A stretch of 64,000 nucleotides of DNA, from NCBI GenBank assembly GCA_016584495.1, contig WAID01000009.1, positions 2,170,001-2,234,000 on the forward strand, written 5' to 3'. The notes beneath the pieces are model-generated. The model had not been told where the DNA came from and ran no database searches. It worked only from the letters and a program-made list of their open reading frames with translations. This stretch comes from Celoporthe dispersa (Eukaryota > Ascomycota > Sordariomycetes > Diaporthales > Cryphonectriaceae). Numbering within the stretch: the stretch's first letter is position 1; each line of letters opens with the position of its first letter. Of this stretch, positions 47,195 through 58,771 are shown piece after piece. Both the position numbers and the translations under genes were made by a program.

Positions 47195-49005
47195 CTACAT
47201 CGACATCTTGCTCATCTGATCGGCCAGGCGCTTGTCGCTATTGTTGTCGCGGCCACCCCGACCGCCACCGCGAGAGTTCTTGCCACCACGTCGTGGCAAC
47301 GTGTTCTCCTTCTTTTCGACCGGGCCGGCCCTGGCCTGGCCTTGGTTCGGGCCTTGGTTCGGGCCTTGACTGACACCCTTGCCTGGTGCTGCAGCCACCT
47401 TCTGCTGCACTGCAACGGGGGCCTTGGGCTGTGGAGGAGGAGCCTTGAGGTCATCCTTGAGGTCATCCCAGCCGATACGCTTGAGGATCGTCGGGACTAG
47501 AGAAGTATAGTGCATGTGAGCTCCCAGGATGTCGCTCACGTCGTGGTTCTCAACGCCTCCGACACCTTGGATCTGCTGCAGGCCGGCGACGCCAAAGTGA
47601 TAAGCGGTCTGCCGAGATGCAAACGCGAGCATATAATCGGTAGGCGAGTACACGTTGACAAGGCGGCCAGAGACGACGGCCTTCAGAGCACTCCAGGTGC
47701 CGGCATCTCCCGGAATGGGCGCTCCTATGAGGACGACAGTATCGACCACGCCGTAGAGCCTGCGCTCCATCAAGTGCGACAGGCACAGGTAGATGGCCCG
47801 AGCGCCGAGGCCATATCCGATCAAGGTGACTCCTCGTTCACCGTGGATATGTCCTATTATGGCGTCGGAGAGGATCTGCTGAAGCTTCGAGCACTTCGTG
47901 AGTGCCATGACCCAGGCGTTGTCGATAATCTTGCTGGCTCTCATCAGAGCATCTGGCCAGGCCTCCTGGCGTAGCGTGGTCATCACTGGACGCGATCAGC
48001 TTCGAATCTCATGGCTACTCGGACCTGTCGCCTAGACTCACCAGGCTGTCCGTTCAGCGCCTCCACCGACTTAGGCCATGCCTTGCTCTTGAAAAGAGTA
48101 TCGAGGGAGGCTCCAACTTTTTCTAGGAGCTCGGTCTCCCAGCTGATCGCCATGACCTCATTATGATGACCGAGGCACTTCCAGGGGTTGGTGATGTCGT
48201 CCTGGTCCATCAGAAAACCGTTGACACAGAAGACAAGCCGCATGCGGCGGTCCTCTGGTGCGATAATCTTTGGGTCCACAAGCTTGGCCGTACCGGGGGA
48301 GTGCAGCGGGATGATGGCACCATTTTGGACGACCGAGGTCAGGCTCTCAAAGGTCAAGATGCGTGTACGGTTGAGGTTGACGCCAAAGAACATGCCGACA
48401 GCAGCCTCACAGTCGCCCAGAGGACCCATCAAGTGGGCAACAGACGTGGGAGGGAGGCTGACGGCAGGCATGCCCTGGGCTGCCTCGATCATGCCGAGCC
48501 CAGCAGCGAGCAAGGTGTTGCCGACCTGGACCGGGTTGACGGAGGGGCGCCACTTCTTCCTGTGCTCCTTGGCCGGTCGGGCCTCCTGGGCCTGCTGAGC
48601 CCCCTGAGCCTTCTGGGCGTCCTGAGCCACCTCGGTCTTCTCGTTCTCGGCCTTCTTCTGAAGTTCCTCGGCCTTCTTCTTCTCCTCAAGCTCCCGCGCG
48701 GCGGCCTCCTCACACAAGGTCTTGTAAATCTTGCCAAGGCCGCCAGCGATGCGATTCTCTCCTCGACCACCACCCACGAGGGGATGTGGAGAGAGGATGC
48801 GAGGTATAGCAGATACAAACGGGAGTAGGAGATGTAGTGCTCGGTGGAGAGAGTCATGAGAACGATGGCGTGGACGAGCAGACGTCTCTTGTCGACAGTC
48901 AAGCTGTGCAGAGTCGTCTCAACGGGCTGGAAACGGCGAATCAGGTTCATATCCACCTGGTAGGCGGTGCCTTTGTCGTTGTCCCCTACGTCATGTTAGC
49001 ATTAG

Positions 49006-49042
<37 letters not shown>

Positions 49043-49921
49043 CTGGCCTTGGAGGACGGGTAGGCAGATAGGATCGTTGGGAGGTCTACACGGAGGTTCT
49101 CACCTTGCTGCTGGTTTCTACCGACAGGACCGACTCCAGCTCCTCCTCCACGAGGACCTCCCCTGACCTTGGCGGGAAGGTCCAGCATTAGCAACAGGCT
49201 GGCCAGGGACGATCAGATCATTGAGACGCTTATTGAAGGTGTTCTTCCACTTGTTGAAGTACTGGGTAGTCTCGTCCTTCAAGACGCTCATGGAGGAGGC
49301 TTCAGGCTTGACGCTCTTGGCGTCGATCTTGGGAATGAAGCGAGGCTTGGCTTCCTGATCTTCGCCTTGCCCCTGGGAGGAAGAGGAGGCCTTCTTGGAG
49401 ATACCGTCTTTGTTGCTGGCATTGGTGGAGATGGGTTTGTCAGTGTCAGAAGCCTGCTTGGCCATCTGGGCAGCAACAACAGGGGCATAGTCCCAGATCT
49501 TGACGCGATTCACCTGGGCGATGGGGTGGTCCAGGAACTTGAAGGGCTTGTTGAGGTGCTCCTCAATCCTGGCCATGATGCCATCATTCAGCTTGGAGAA
49601 CTCGATCCGTTCGGGTAGGGTGAGGATGAGGCTGATGTCAACCTCCCTCTTGATGGGCTGGGGGCGTGGCTTTGGCATCTCGTCATCACCATCACCTTCA
49701 GCCTCAGTATCAGGTTGGTATTTGGTTGTTGGGTTGGTGTCTGGCTCAGGTTCAGAGCCCTCGTAGCAGCTGGAGTCCCGCCCAGTGTTTGTTTGCTCGG
49801 TGTTGGTGGTGTTTCTGTTGTGGTCTTTGGTGGTGGTGGTAACGCGGTCTGCAGCAGGAGGTTCAGGTTGCTCAGGTCCTCCCATGCCCTTGGGGACTTT
49901 GGAAGAAGGTGGGCGAGCCAT
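47195..49921 (-). CDS. DUF726 alpha/beta-hydrolase-like protein, nucleophile Ser replaced by Gly, with two apparent frameshifts
   Basis: Member of the DUF726 family (human TMCO4, yeast YFL034W), membrane-associated proteins with a lipase-like fold and unclear function. Exons are 49921-49104, 48985-48042 and 47985-47195. The first in-frame ATG is 49921 (MARPPSSKVPKG). The N-terminal 270 residues are low complexity. The conserved domain begins near 48950 (LIRRFQPVETTLHSLT) and runs to about 47480. The nucleophile elbow, normally GYSLGAR, reads LIGYGLGAR (Gly codon 47810-47812). Candidate Asp (SPTDYMLAF) and His (GAHMHYTS) remain. The C-terminus is Gly/Arg-rich. Breaks: an extra base in the run 49160-49163 and a missing base near 48755-48764. 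Corrected length is 850 residues. The lost Ser suggests a non-catalytic protein, if the base is correct. Confidence 0.82.
49009..49038. repeat. (GA)15 microsatellite inside a DUF726-gene intron
   Basis: Thirty bases of GA on the plus strand, so CT on the coding strand. It lies upstream of the intron 1 acceptor (48986) and may act as its polypyrimidine tract. Confidence 0.95.
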
Positions 49922-51719
49922 GTTTGCGAACCAGGCCAGGGGACACAACGTTATTGGTGTCGACTGGGCTGTTCTTTCCTTCCCTGGAAGTTTCAGCAAT
50001 GCGAAGTTGTCGATTGAGGAAGGAGTGGATGCAATATCTGGGATGGTGCGAATGACGCCAGATGTCGATGCTGTTTTGCCTTGCCTGCTGCTGCTGCTGC
50101 CGTCTTTTGTTTGTTGTTCTATTGACAGAAGACATGAGCTAAAGTTGGTTACAAGATCACGTCGCGTTCTGTGATCTCCAGCAGCAAGATTTGTTGTCAA
50201 CACTCGTTTGCCAGCAGGTTGCAAGTTGGGCCTCTGAGCCGGTCAACAGAAACCCCACACGCAAATCTGCAATCCTATCGCGTTCACAGCATGTGAATCA
50301 CCACCTCCCCACCTTCTGCCAGAAGTTTGTTTGCTATCGATATCACCTTGTTATCACAATCAACTCCCCTCGTGTCAGTACCCGTTGCAGAGGTTTCGCA
50401 GTGAACCCGTTGGAACAACCTCTTCCCACCTTCGGGTCGCACAAAGGCTGCCGGCAGTCGACCTGCAGCTCATGCACCCAACCTCGTCCTGCATCCGTGT
50501 CCAGTCAAGCAGCTTTCTTAACAGCTCTATGGGAGAAACCAGGCCTGGGAGCATAATGCCAGCACAGCCTGAGACATGTTGCTGCGGTGTCATCGTTCTC
50601 TCCAAAGTAGATGAGGGCCTAAGGCAAGATCCCCTCCCAGAGCCTGGGTACAAGGAACGTCACATGCAGCACGTGTGGTGATACTACTTTGCAAGGCGTT
50701 CAAAGGCTGTTATTGGCGGTGGTACTTGTATGACTCAAGGCCTACTCTGTTCAGAGACTGAGAACATCACTTCTTACAGCTCTCAAGATGGACCAGCTGG
50801 TTCTGCTTTGGGAAAATCATTCTCTGTCTCCAAGGAGAGGGCTACTCATGACATGGTGCCAGCTACACAAGAACAATCAGTCATTTGGCTCAATACCACT
50901 ACATTGGAATCATTGTATAGCTGGTAGAAATGATGGAACACTGCTGTGCACCTGTGAGGGTGCCCTTTTCCTTGGAACAAGTACTGGACATGGGCTGTTT
51001 TCTGCTCTACCAACTACAAAGAACTCCAGGCATGACACACATCTCATTTCAGTGATTCACACTTCCTCACAATGAGTCTATTCCATTATGCCTCTTCGGA
51101 CATCAATACCCCTTACCCACCCTGTTCACCTTTCGAATTTGAACTAATGCAACCCCCACAGGATCTGACAGCCCCTTGATGATCTGTGATCTGCATGCAG
51201 TGCCTTGTAGGGCTGATACTACCTTGGCAAGGTGCCAGGGCTCAATCTCCATCCTAGATTGCAGTCTCCCTTTCCCCCTCCCTCCCTCTCTCGCTGCTCT
51301 AGGCCCCCCTGTAGCAAGTCAAGATCCGTTTCCCCGAGGGGGGAACAAGGAAGCTGGTTGCTGTCAAGCCTCAGGTTCCTGTGGCCAGCCCCCAGAGAGG
51401 TTGCACAAGGTTGCCGTAGGTTGTCACACACTGAGGGGTACAACCACAGACCACAAGACTTTTTGTCTCACCCATCATCAAGCCACCTGAGCAGATAGAT
51501 CGACATGCCAGGACCTGACTTGTATTGCAAAGAAAGAAAAAACAAAGAAGACAGTCTGTCTACAGGTCCCTGTTCTCATCGAACCCTCTTTATCAAACGC
51601 CAAAACCAAAACCCTAGGTACGCCTTGCCATAATCAGACCGAGATCCTCCCAACCAATCTTAGGTATGACCTCTCAATTGTAATTCCGAATTGTTCACAA
51701 CGCCCTCGGGCGCATATCT
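49922..51719. other. Spacer between the DUF726 and DUF3712 genes, with a CpG-free stretch
   Basis: 1.8 kb without a supported gene. The part 50718-51096 contains no CpG dinucleotide; only three more are seen up to 51292. It is rich in TG and CA. No terminal repeats or transposase-like frame were seen. Confidence 0.6.
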
Positions 51720-54578
51720 CTAGAGCCTGATGTGTGCCCCAATACCCCTCCCGACATACCAAACCCTCTCCCTCCACTCGCCAATCCTTACACCCACCGT
51801 TGCCACCGCATCAAGCTTCAGTTCACCGCCGAGCGCCTTGTGGACTTTGTCCCGCCCGATGCTGCCGACTGACCAATCGACGGGAAGCTTGGGAGTCTGC
51901 GACAGACCAGGTTTTGCTGCGAACGGCAGGTCATGGATGATCCTGCCTACCGGCTCGGTATGGTTGTAGTAGGCGGTTGCGTTGATATGCTCAAGATATA
52001 TGGTGTTGTAGCGCAAGGGAGAGGCAAGAGTGAACTGTGCGGAGGATGAAAATAGGTGGAAGGTCGCCTCGCGAATAAAGTGGCTCTTGCGCTCGGGATT
52101 CGAGCCGGGATCATCGTTCTCGCTGTCGTCTCCAGGTAGGGCAAGATGTGGTGTAGGGATGGTGATGTTAAAATGCGACAGGCCTTCACCGATGAGGGGC
52201 TGGCTAGGGATGCTGTCGCGGTGGGCGCGGACAGACAGAGTTGTGTTGAAACCCGAAAGATACTGAGATATCAATTCTCTCGCGGTGATCTTCCCGCTCT
52301 CGCCACCCATAGATGGGTCCCACCTTGCCTGGGCAACAAGGAAAGAGTTGTGGCCTGTCCTGATGTCTAGGTTTTCGGCAGTAATCTCGCCAATGACTGA
52401 TCCGTTGCAAAGAATATGAGCGCTGACGTAGGGGATGCTCGCGGTATAGGATGTCGGGTTCGTAACGTTAACCAATGCTTCTAGTCTCAGCGATTCAGGT
52501 GTGGTCTCCAGAATCTTGATGTTTCCAACTTTGGGGGCAAGCTGGTCGAAGGGATTGCCATCTGAGGGTCCTCCCTTGCGTGTAACTGTTCGAAAGATCA
52601 GGACATGCACTGACAAATTACCTCGGGAAAGGAATCCGCCGGGCCCTGAGAGGCCGCATAGCTGTTCGAGGATACTAACATCACCAAAGTGAAGACGGAC
52701 GTTTTACTGGTATTCTCCCTTCGGCAGGGATATCCTTGAGAACCAGGTCTCCCAGGACAGTCTCGACCTGAACGTCCACCGAGGCCTTGATATCCAGCCG
52801 GATCGTCTTGCCTTGGAAGATCAGGCGCTGGATGACATCTGTCAACACGTCTCCGTCCGTGACATTCAATGGGGCGTTGTTGATTCGCGATTGGATCTCG
52901 AGTTCTGGACCATCGTCGCTGCCGGAGTCAATCCTGGTCGAGTTCGCCGGCTGCCACTTGCGCAGGTCAAGCACGCCGAGCTTCTGACCTTGGTGGAACA
53001 CATCGGCGGCCGCGCGGATATGTGTCACGTTGATACCAAAGTTCATCTCCCTTGGCAGGCCAGCAATAGCCCGAATGGATCCCGATACTGTTGGACTCGC
53101 ACCAGGGTCGTCCGGCTCGGCCATCGGATCCGGGAGGCTGAAATGCGTGTCTGTGAGGGAGAAGTTTCGGATCAAATTATCGAAGCTGCGCCCAGGGAAC
53201 GGGACAGGCACGACGACCTGAGACATAATCTCGTTGAGCCATTCCGGTGTGCCCACTGCTGGGTGACTCTTCCCCCGCACGAAGACATTGGGTGTTTGGC
53301 CCCCGAGGTATTGCTTGAGAATGCGATCCAAGGGAGTGTTTTCGGAGTCTGGGCACACCTGCGTCAGCGAGTCTGGAAGCTCCCTGACTATCCCGTGGAC
53401 GTTCGCGACCACGCGCGACCGAGGCCTGATATCCACGGGATCCGTCAAGGCCTCCGCAACTAGGATATAAGGATCGTGGAGGCCACAATCTGGCACAAGG
53501 ATCTCGAACGCCAGTGGTGGTATGTCTAACTCGACTGGCCATTTGTTGAACGCGTTGATGGATACCTCGGCTCCCACAGTGTGATTGTCGATGTCTCGGA
53601 AGAACACCTTAGTGATGTTGTACGGAGGAAGGCCTCCACCACCACCACCAGGCAATTTATTCGCTGCACAAAACGTGTCAGCCAGCGATTCACAGACGGG
53701 CAGTGCAAGGGCGACGGAGATACAGGATACGTGTAAAAATGTAATGATTTGATGATTCAGAAAAGTGTCTTCTGGCCAAAGTACAGAGACGCGAAAGATT
53801 GGTAGAGAGATTGACCTTCAAATGTCAGAGACTCGGACACGGTGTGCGTGCCGAGAGGGATGATGCCCGTCTTGAGCTGGATGTCGGCCTTGCCCAGGAA
53901 CCGAACCCTATTCATCCTGCCCTCCAGCCACTCGTTCGCAAGCGTGCGAATGCCCTCTGCCTCACCCGGGATGAGATCGGCAACCATGTCGATCGCAGTG
54001 TTTTGGCCGTTGATCTTGAGGTGTATGGGCGGTATGTTGGCACTCCCAAGCATGATATTACCATACTCGGGCAGGTAGATATTGACGCTCGTCGCCTCGG
54101 TACCCAGCTCCCGGACGAACCAAGTCGCAACGCTCCCAACTCTCCTCACGTGCTCATTCTTGACCTTGGAACCATCCAGCCTGAAGTTTGCTTCTATACG
54201 AGCGCGCACGCCATCCGCCGTGATGGACTCGAGGGAGAGGTTGGTCGGCTCGAGGACGGCAGCCTGCTTGGCGTATTCCTCGATCGCGGCAGGAACGACG
54301 AACGCGACGACGATGATTGCGATGGAGAGCATGCCCAGGAGGATCATGGCTATGATGGAGGGCCATCTCCGTCTTGATGCCTTCCTGCCGGATCTGTCGC
54401 TGCGATATGACGAGACGGACGCACCGTCGCCGCGGCCCTGTCGCCCATGGTCAATGCCATCATAGCCAAGGGTGTCGCTGCTCGACAGCAGTGGTGTTGA
54501 CTCGTTGCCAGGCACTGCCCGGCGGTCACGCTCGCCATCTTCTCCCCCAAGTAAGGGAGATCTCTCCGGGTCGGACAT
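51720..54578 (-). CDS. DUF3712 (Tag1-like) single-pass membrane protein
   Basis: Large fungal membrane protein. Residues 1-70 are Ser/Arg-rich and cytosolic-looking, then one membrane span (IIAMILLGMLSIAIIVVAFV), then a long luminal part with repeated beta-sandwich-like DUF3712 modules and many N-glycosylation sequons (NLS, NFS, NVT, NTT). Yeast Tag1, a vacuolar membrane protein linked to ending autophagy, has this layout; shared function is inference. Inferred exons are 54578-53816, 53663-52708 and 52574-51720, giving 857 residues. The first intron has an unusual GTCAAT donor but the join EANKLPGG is in phase. The second junction is uncertain: donor GTAAAA at 52707 and acceptor at 52575-52576 are the simplest in-phase pair, joining ...EGRIP to GGPSDGNPF. 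Divergent from ARG3. Confidence 0.78.
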
Positions 54579-55694
54579 GGTGGTGTTCTTCGTCTAAGCG
54601 CCGACTGACTCCGTGTCGGACACGGATCGAAGTGGAATCGGGAGTGGATACTGGGGTCTATGACATGACGGGTGCTGGCCGTCCAGTTCAAGGGGGAGAG
54701 CCGAGTCTGTAGAGGGTTGGATAGGCTGAGCTAAGCTTGTATTGAAATCTTCGAAGAGGGCGCCCAGAAGAATGAAAGAGAAAGAGAGGAGAACAGTAGA
54801 TTGCGACGTAAGGGCGATGCTAAAGATGGAACTGGTTTTGGGGAAAGGGAAACGTTAGGAGGTAGGAGGGTGTCTGGGAGGGAGGGAGAAAGGATAATCA
54901 GCCCTGCTCTGACACGCTGACGCCCTGACTGACTTGTCCAGGTAGACTGTGGAGAGGGTGAGCACGAGGTAGGCCACCCAGTGACGCAGTCGTGGCAGGA
55001 CCCCAGCCCGCTGTGACGGGACCTCACCTGATTGGATGGTACCTCACCGTGGCTCCACACCAAAACCTCAAGGGTACCAGCGACTTTCAGGAACCAGAAG
55101 CCTCCTCCTGTATCGGCGTCAGCCGTACACGCACCTCCCAAAAAAAAAAAAAAATACATCACCACTGTAGACGCATGATTTGGTCAGCAAGGCCTGGGCA
55201 GCTGCAGCCATGAGGTTGGCGCAAATATCGTGCGGCTTGACAGGGCACACATAAAGCTCAGGACCCAGGTCAAACATTGCTGATGCGAAAATGCGCATGC
55301 ACGTACGATCTCAGAATTGCGATTCGTAGAATAAATAAACCCCCGAAAATTTAGACATAGTACCGTACATCAGCTTCTACAGCCTATGTGGATAAAAATG
55401 TGACTCTCATACCTCGATATGACACAACTTTCTCAAGGTTCCCAAGGAGAATGTAGAAGAAGCAACCCTATTTCTTCGTGTCTTACAAGTTGCATTGTCA
55501 CGGGAAACCATAATTACTCACAGCCTATCACCCATCTCTTTTCCCCCTCTCATAATAAACTATCTTGTGTTACAAGCTCTGCGTCAAGTACCAAAAAGTT
55601 GCCAGTCACCACCCATTGACCACTTGATCGGAAACCGGTCCCTCCACATTTCCAAGTCACAACTCAGCAAGCCCGAGAGAGAGAGAGAAGAAAA
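54579..55694. other. Divergent promoter between the DUF3712 gene and ARG3
   Basis: About 1.1 kb. It has an A run of 14-15 bases at 55141-55154, an AT-rich part around 55320-55420, and a short (GA)n leader just before the ARG3 ATG. Confidence 0.6.
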
Positions 55695-56878
55695 ATGTTC
55701 CGCGCAACGAGGATAGCAGCCACCGCCAAGCGGTCGGCCAGGCTATACTCCACGGTTGGGCCTAAGGTCCGGCATCTCATGAGTATCAACGACCTCACCC
55801 CAGCCGAGTTCACCAAGCTGGTCCGCAATGGTGCGGCCAGCAAGGCAGAGGTTGCCAAGGCCGACAAGCTGGGCGTGCTGGGCGCGTCTCTGACCGGCAA
55901 GACGGTCGCCATGATGTTCAGCAAGCGAAGCACGCGCACGCGTGTGTCTACTGAGGGCGCGATTGCTCTCCTGGGTGGACACCCCATGTTTCTAGGCAAG
56001 GATGACATCCAGCTCGGGGTAAGTCATCGACTCCGTCTGTGCAGCAGGCAGTTGGTTGGTCTCAAGGGGCGCAGGCTCTAAACCGTGGTACAGGTCAACG
56101 AGTCGCTCCTCGACACCTCAGTCGTCATCTCCTCCATGGTCTCTTGCATGGTCGCCCGCGTCGGCAAGCATTCCGATATCACGGGCCTCGCAGAGCACTC
56201 CAGCGTTCCCGTCCTCAACGCCCTGAGTGACGATTTTCATCCGCTGCAGACCATTGCAGACTTCCTCACCATCCACGAGGCGTTCCCTTCGTCCACTTCC
56301 AACCCCGCGAGTCTCGGTCTGGAAGGTCTCAAGGTCGCCTGGGTAGGCGACTCCAACAATGTCCTCTTCGACCTCGCATCTGCGTGCATCAAGCTCGGCG
56401 TCGATATCTCCGTCGCCTCACCCCAAGGCTATGGTATCCCAGATGCGATGAAGAGGCACATTCAGTCTGCTGCCGAAGGCGTGAGTAGTGCTGGAAAGCT
56501 GGAGGAGACGACTGTGCCAGAAGAGGCGATCAAGGGCGCGGATATCCTGGTGACGGACACGTGGGTGTCTATGGGCCAAGAGGAGGAGGCGAAGAAGCGG
56601 ATGAAGGCCTTTGAGGGCTTCCAGATCACCAATGAGATGGCGAAGAGGGGTGGTGCCAAGGATGGCTGGAAGTTCATGCATTGCTTGCCTCGTCATCCTG
56701 AGGAGGTGCATGATGAAGTTTTCTACAGTGATCGGTCGTTGGTGTTCCCAGAGGCGCAAAATCGGCTGTGGGCTGCTGTTTGTAAGCTCATGTCTATTCT
56801 TCTACGTTACGTATGGAATGCTAACTCTGGACAGCCGCCCTTGAGGCTTTCGTGGTTAACAAGGGCAAGATTGTGTGA
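55695..56878 (+). CDS. ARG3: Ornithine carbamoyltransferase, mitochondrial
   Basis: Joins ornithine and carbamoyl phosphate to citrulline in arginine synthesis. Exons are 55695-56018, 56094-56781 and 56835-56878; phases agree and give 351 residues with no frameshift. The N-terminus (MFRATRIAATAKRSARLYST) is a mitochondrial targeting sequence. Carbamoyl-phosphate site: SKRSTRTRVS (about residues 76-85). Ornithine-side blocks: DTWVSMGQE and FMHCLPRHPEEV, which contains the catalytic Cys. The end SALEAFVVNKGKIV is reached only by splicing at 56782-56834; an open frame that reads through to 57029 is not the real C-terminus. Called argB in Aspergillus. Convergent with ILV6, with 263 bases between. 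Confidence 0.96.
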
Positions 56879-57141
56879 TGGAGGCTCTGGTGTGCACAAC
56901 CAAGCTTTGATTCTTAATTGGGATTTCAGAAAATGGATTGGGCGCTCAAAGGTTGAGCAAAGCAAGGGAACGGTCCATAAGTTGATCCAAATATACCATT
57001 GGGTCGGTGGCTGTGAGCCTGAACTATAGCTGTCCCCGCCCAACCCGGCTTTTCGCAACGTGAATTACTTAATCCCTTTTTTGTTTTTTCTTCCCTTCTT
57101 CCGGCCCTCTTTTGAATCTCCGTGGTGATGATACATGAGCC

Positions 57142-58168
57142 TTAGCCAGGAGGCAGCTGGCTAGCATCAACAACCTCATCGGCCTCCTTCACAGCCTCGT
57201 CTTGCGGACCCGACAGCGGGGACCGAGGTAGGGCCATCAGACCAGTGCGTGCGGACTCGAGGATACCAAAGGGCGTGATGAGTTTAAGGAACGAGTCGAT
57301 ACGGGTCGGTTTCGCAGAACTGTAGTTTTACCATCAGCACAAGCTCTAAAACGGTGGCTGCAGGTGCGGGGGCTCACATCTCGACGATACAGCTGCTATT
57401 GCTGATATCGAGCACTTTGCCGCCAAACTGGTGCGTGAAATACGTGATACTCCTCAGATGCTCATGCTTAAGACGCAGAGCCTCGCTCGGCGCCAGACGG
57501 CTCGGGTGGTAGTCCTCAGCCGTCTCGCTCAGTGTCGGCGCGCGATCCGAAGCATCGCTCTCCTCCACCGCGCCATCGGCGGTGATCTCACGATGATGCG
57601 CCCAAAGATCCTGGAAATACTCGGGACCCAGGATGTTGATCTTGGCTAGCAGCAGCTCGCGCTGAACGAGCGCAGCAGAGGTGTAGTCCAACACGGCCCA
57701 CACGGGCACCAGATCTTCTAGCTGGCGTCTAGCCTGCTCGACGACGCCGTCCTGGCCGGTGAGGACGATAGTCATACGCGAAAGGTCTGCAACCTCGGTA
57801 GAGCAGACGACGAGGGAGTCGATGTTGAAGCCCCTGGCGGCCAGGATACCTGAGACGCGCGACAACACACCAGGCTCATTCTGCACCAGACAGTTAAGGA
57901 TATGGCGCTTGGGCGGGTCCATGGAGGGCACAGGCGTCTCGTAGAGGATGTTGGACACAGCAGCCTGGGCAGACCATGTCGGTGGGGAGTCGCTCGTCGG
58001 GAGGGGCGCCTGGCGCCGGCGGAGGGCCTTGTAGGCGATCGCAGAGGTCGAGGAGCTGCTGGCGCGGGCAGTCACGGTGGGCAGGAAGGACGAGGTCGCC
58101 GGCTTGAGGCTGTTGAGAGCTGCTGCTCGCCATGGCGACGAGCGCAGCAGAATGCTTCGGGAGGCCAT
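57142..58168 (-). CDS. ILV6: Acetolactate synthase regulatory (small) subunit Ilv6, mitochondrial
   Basis: Regulatory subunit that stimulates acetolactate synthase and makes it sensitive to valine, at the first common step of branched-chain amino-acid synthesis. Exons are 58168-57378 and 57319-57142, in phase, giving 322 residues. The start is the ATG at 58168 (MASRSILLRSSPWRAA), a Ser/Arg-rich mitochondrial presequence; an upstream in-frame extension has no ATG. The ACT domain is clear (HILNCLVQNEPGVLSRVSGI, then GFNIDSLVV). A Ser/Asp-rich insert (EESDASDRAPTLSETAEDY) separates the two halves, as in fungal Ilv6. The second exon completes AKPTRIDSFLKLITPFGILE and ends in QLPPG. Divergent from USO1. 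Confidence 0.95.
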
Positions 58169-58771
58169 CTTGTCAACCAACCCGGAGAACAGTCAAAGGT
58201 GTTCCCTGAGAAGAATCGACTTATGACTTCCTTCAGACGAATTGGGACAGCGCAGGGGTCTTAGCCGCCTGTACGAAAAGTCGGGAGGACGTGATGAGTC
58301 TGAGTCAACTCTCCTGAGGTCGGTCGGCGGTGGTTTTTGGGCAAGTCGACGAAGATAAGTCTCGAAGTAGTTTGCTTCCAGCTAGCCGACGTCGGCGAGA
58401 ACCCATGCCGTTTGTTTCCCCAGATTGCCCTACCTAGCTGCTTTAGGTACTGTGGTAGGTACTTACTCAGTACGAAGTATCGCCTACTGTACAGTGCCTA
58501 CAGCGATACATCCATCGCTGTTTTTAGTGTGAGAACCCACTGCTGAATCCCTGTCAGCTTAGAAGTACCACCGCTGTAAGGTGGGATGGGATGTTCTTTT
58601 GAGGTAACAGCTGTCAATCCACTGGGACCCTGAATCTTTTTGCTTGCGCCTCGTCAGTCTCAAGTATCTCTTGCGCCGAGGGTTTCTACTCCGTCGCCCA
58701 TATCGTCGTCTCTCAACATGGACTCATAGCCCCATGGAAATCAAAATCCACCACCGTCGAGCTCGACCATC
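58169..58771. promoter_or_regulatory. Bidirectional promoter between ILV6 and USO1
   Basis: 603 bases serving both genes. The part 58428-58505 is dense in ACCTA/TAGGTAC and GTAC motifs. Two ATGs precede the USO1 start: a 3-codon frame at 58718-58729, and one at 58734 that runs to 58844 across the USO1 ATG in another frame. Confidence 0.5.

Noticed and set aside
50730..51075. Two overlapping plus-strand frames (65 and 95 codons) in the CpG-free stretch
   Set aside because: No domain and no codon bias of the host genes; open frames probably follow from the skewed composition.
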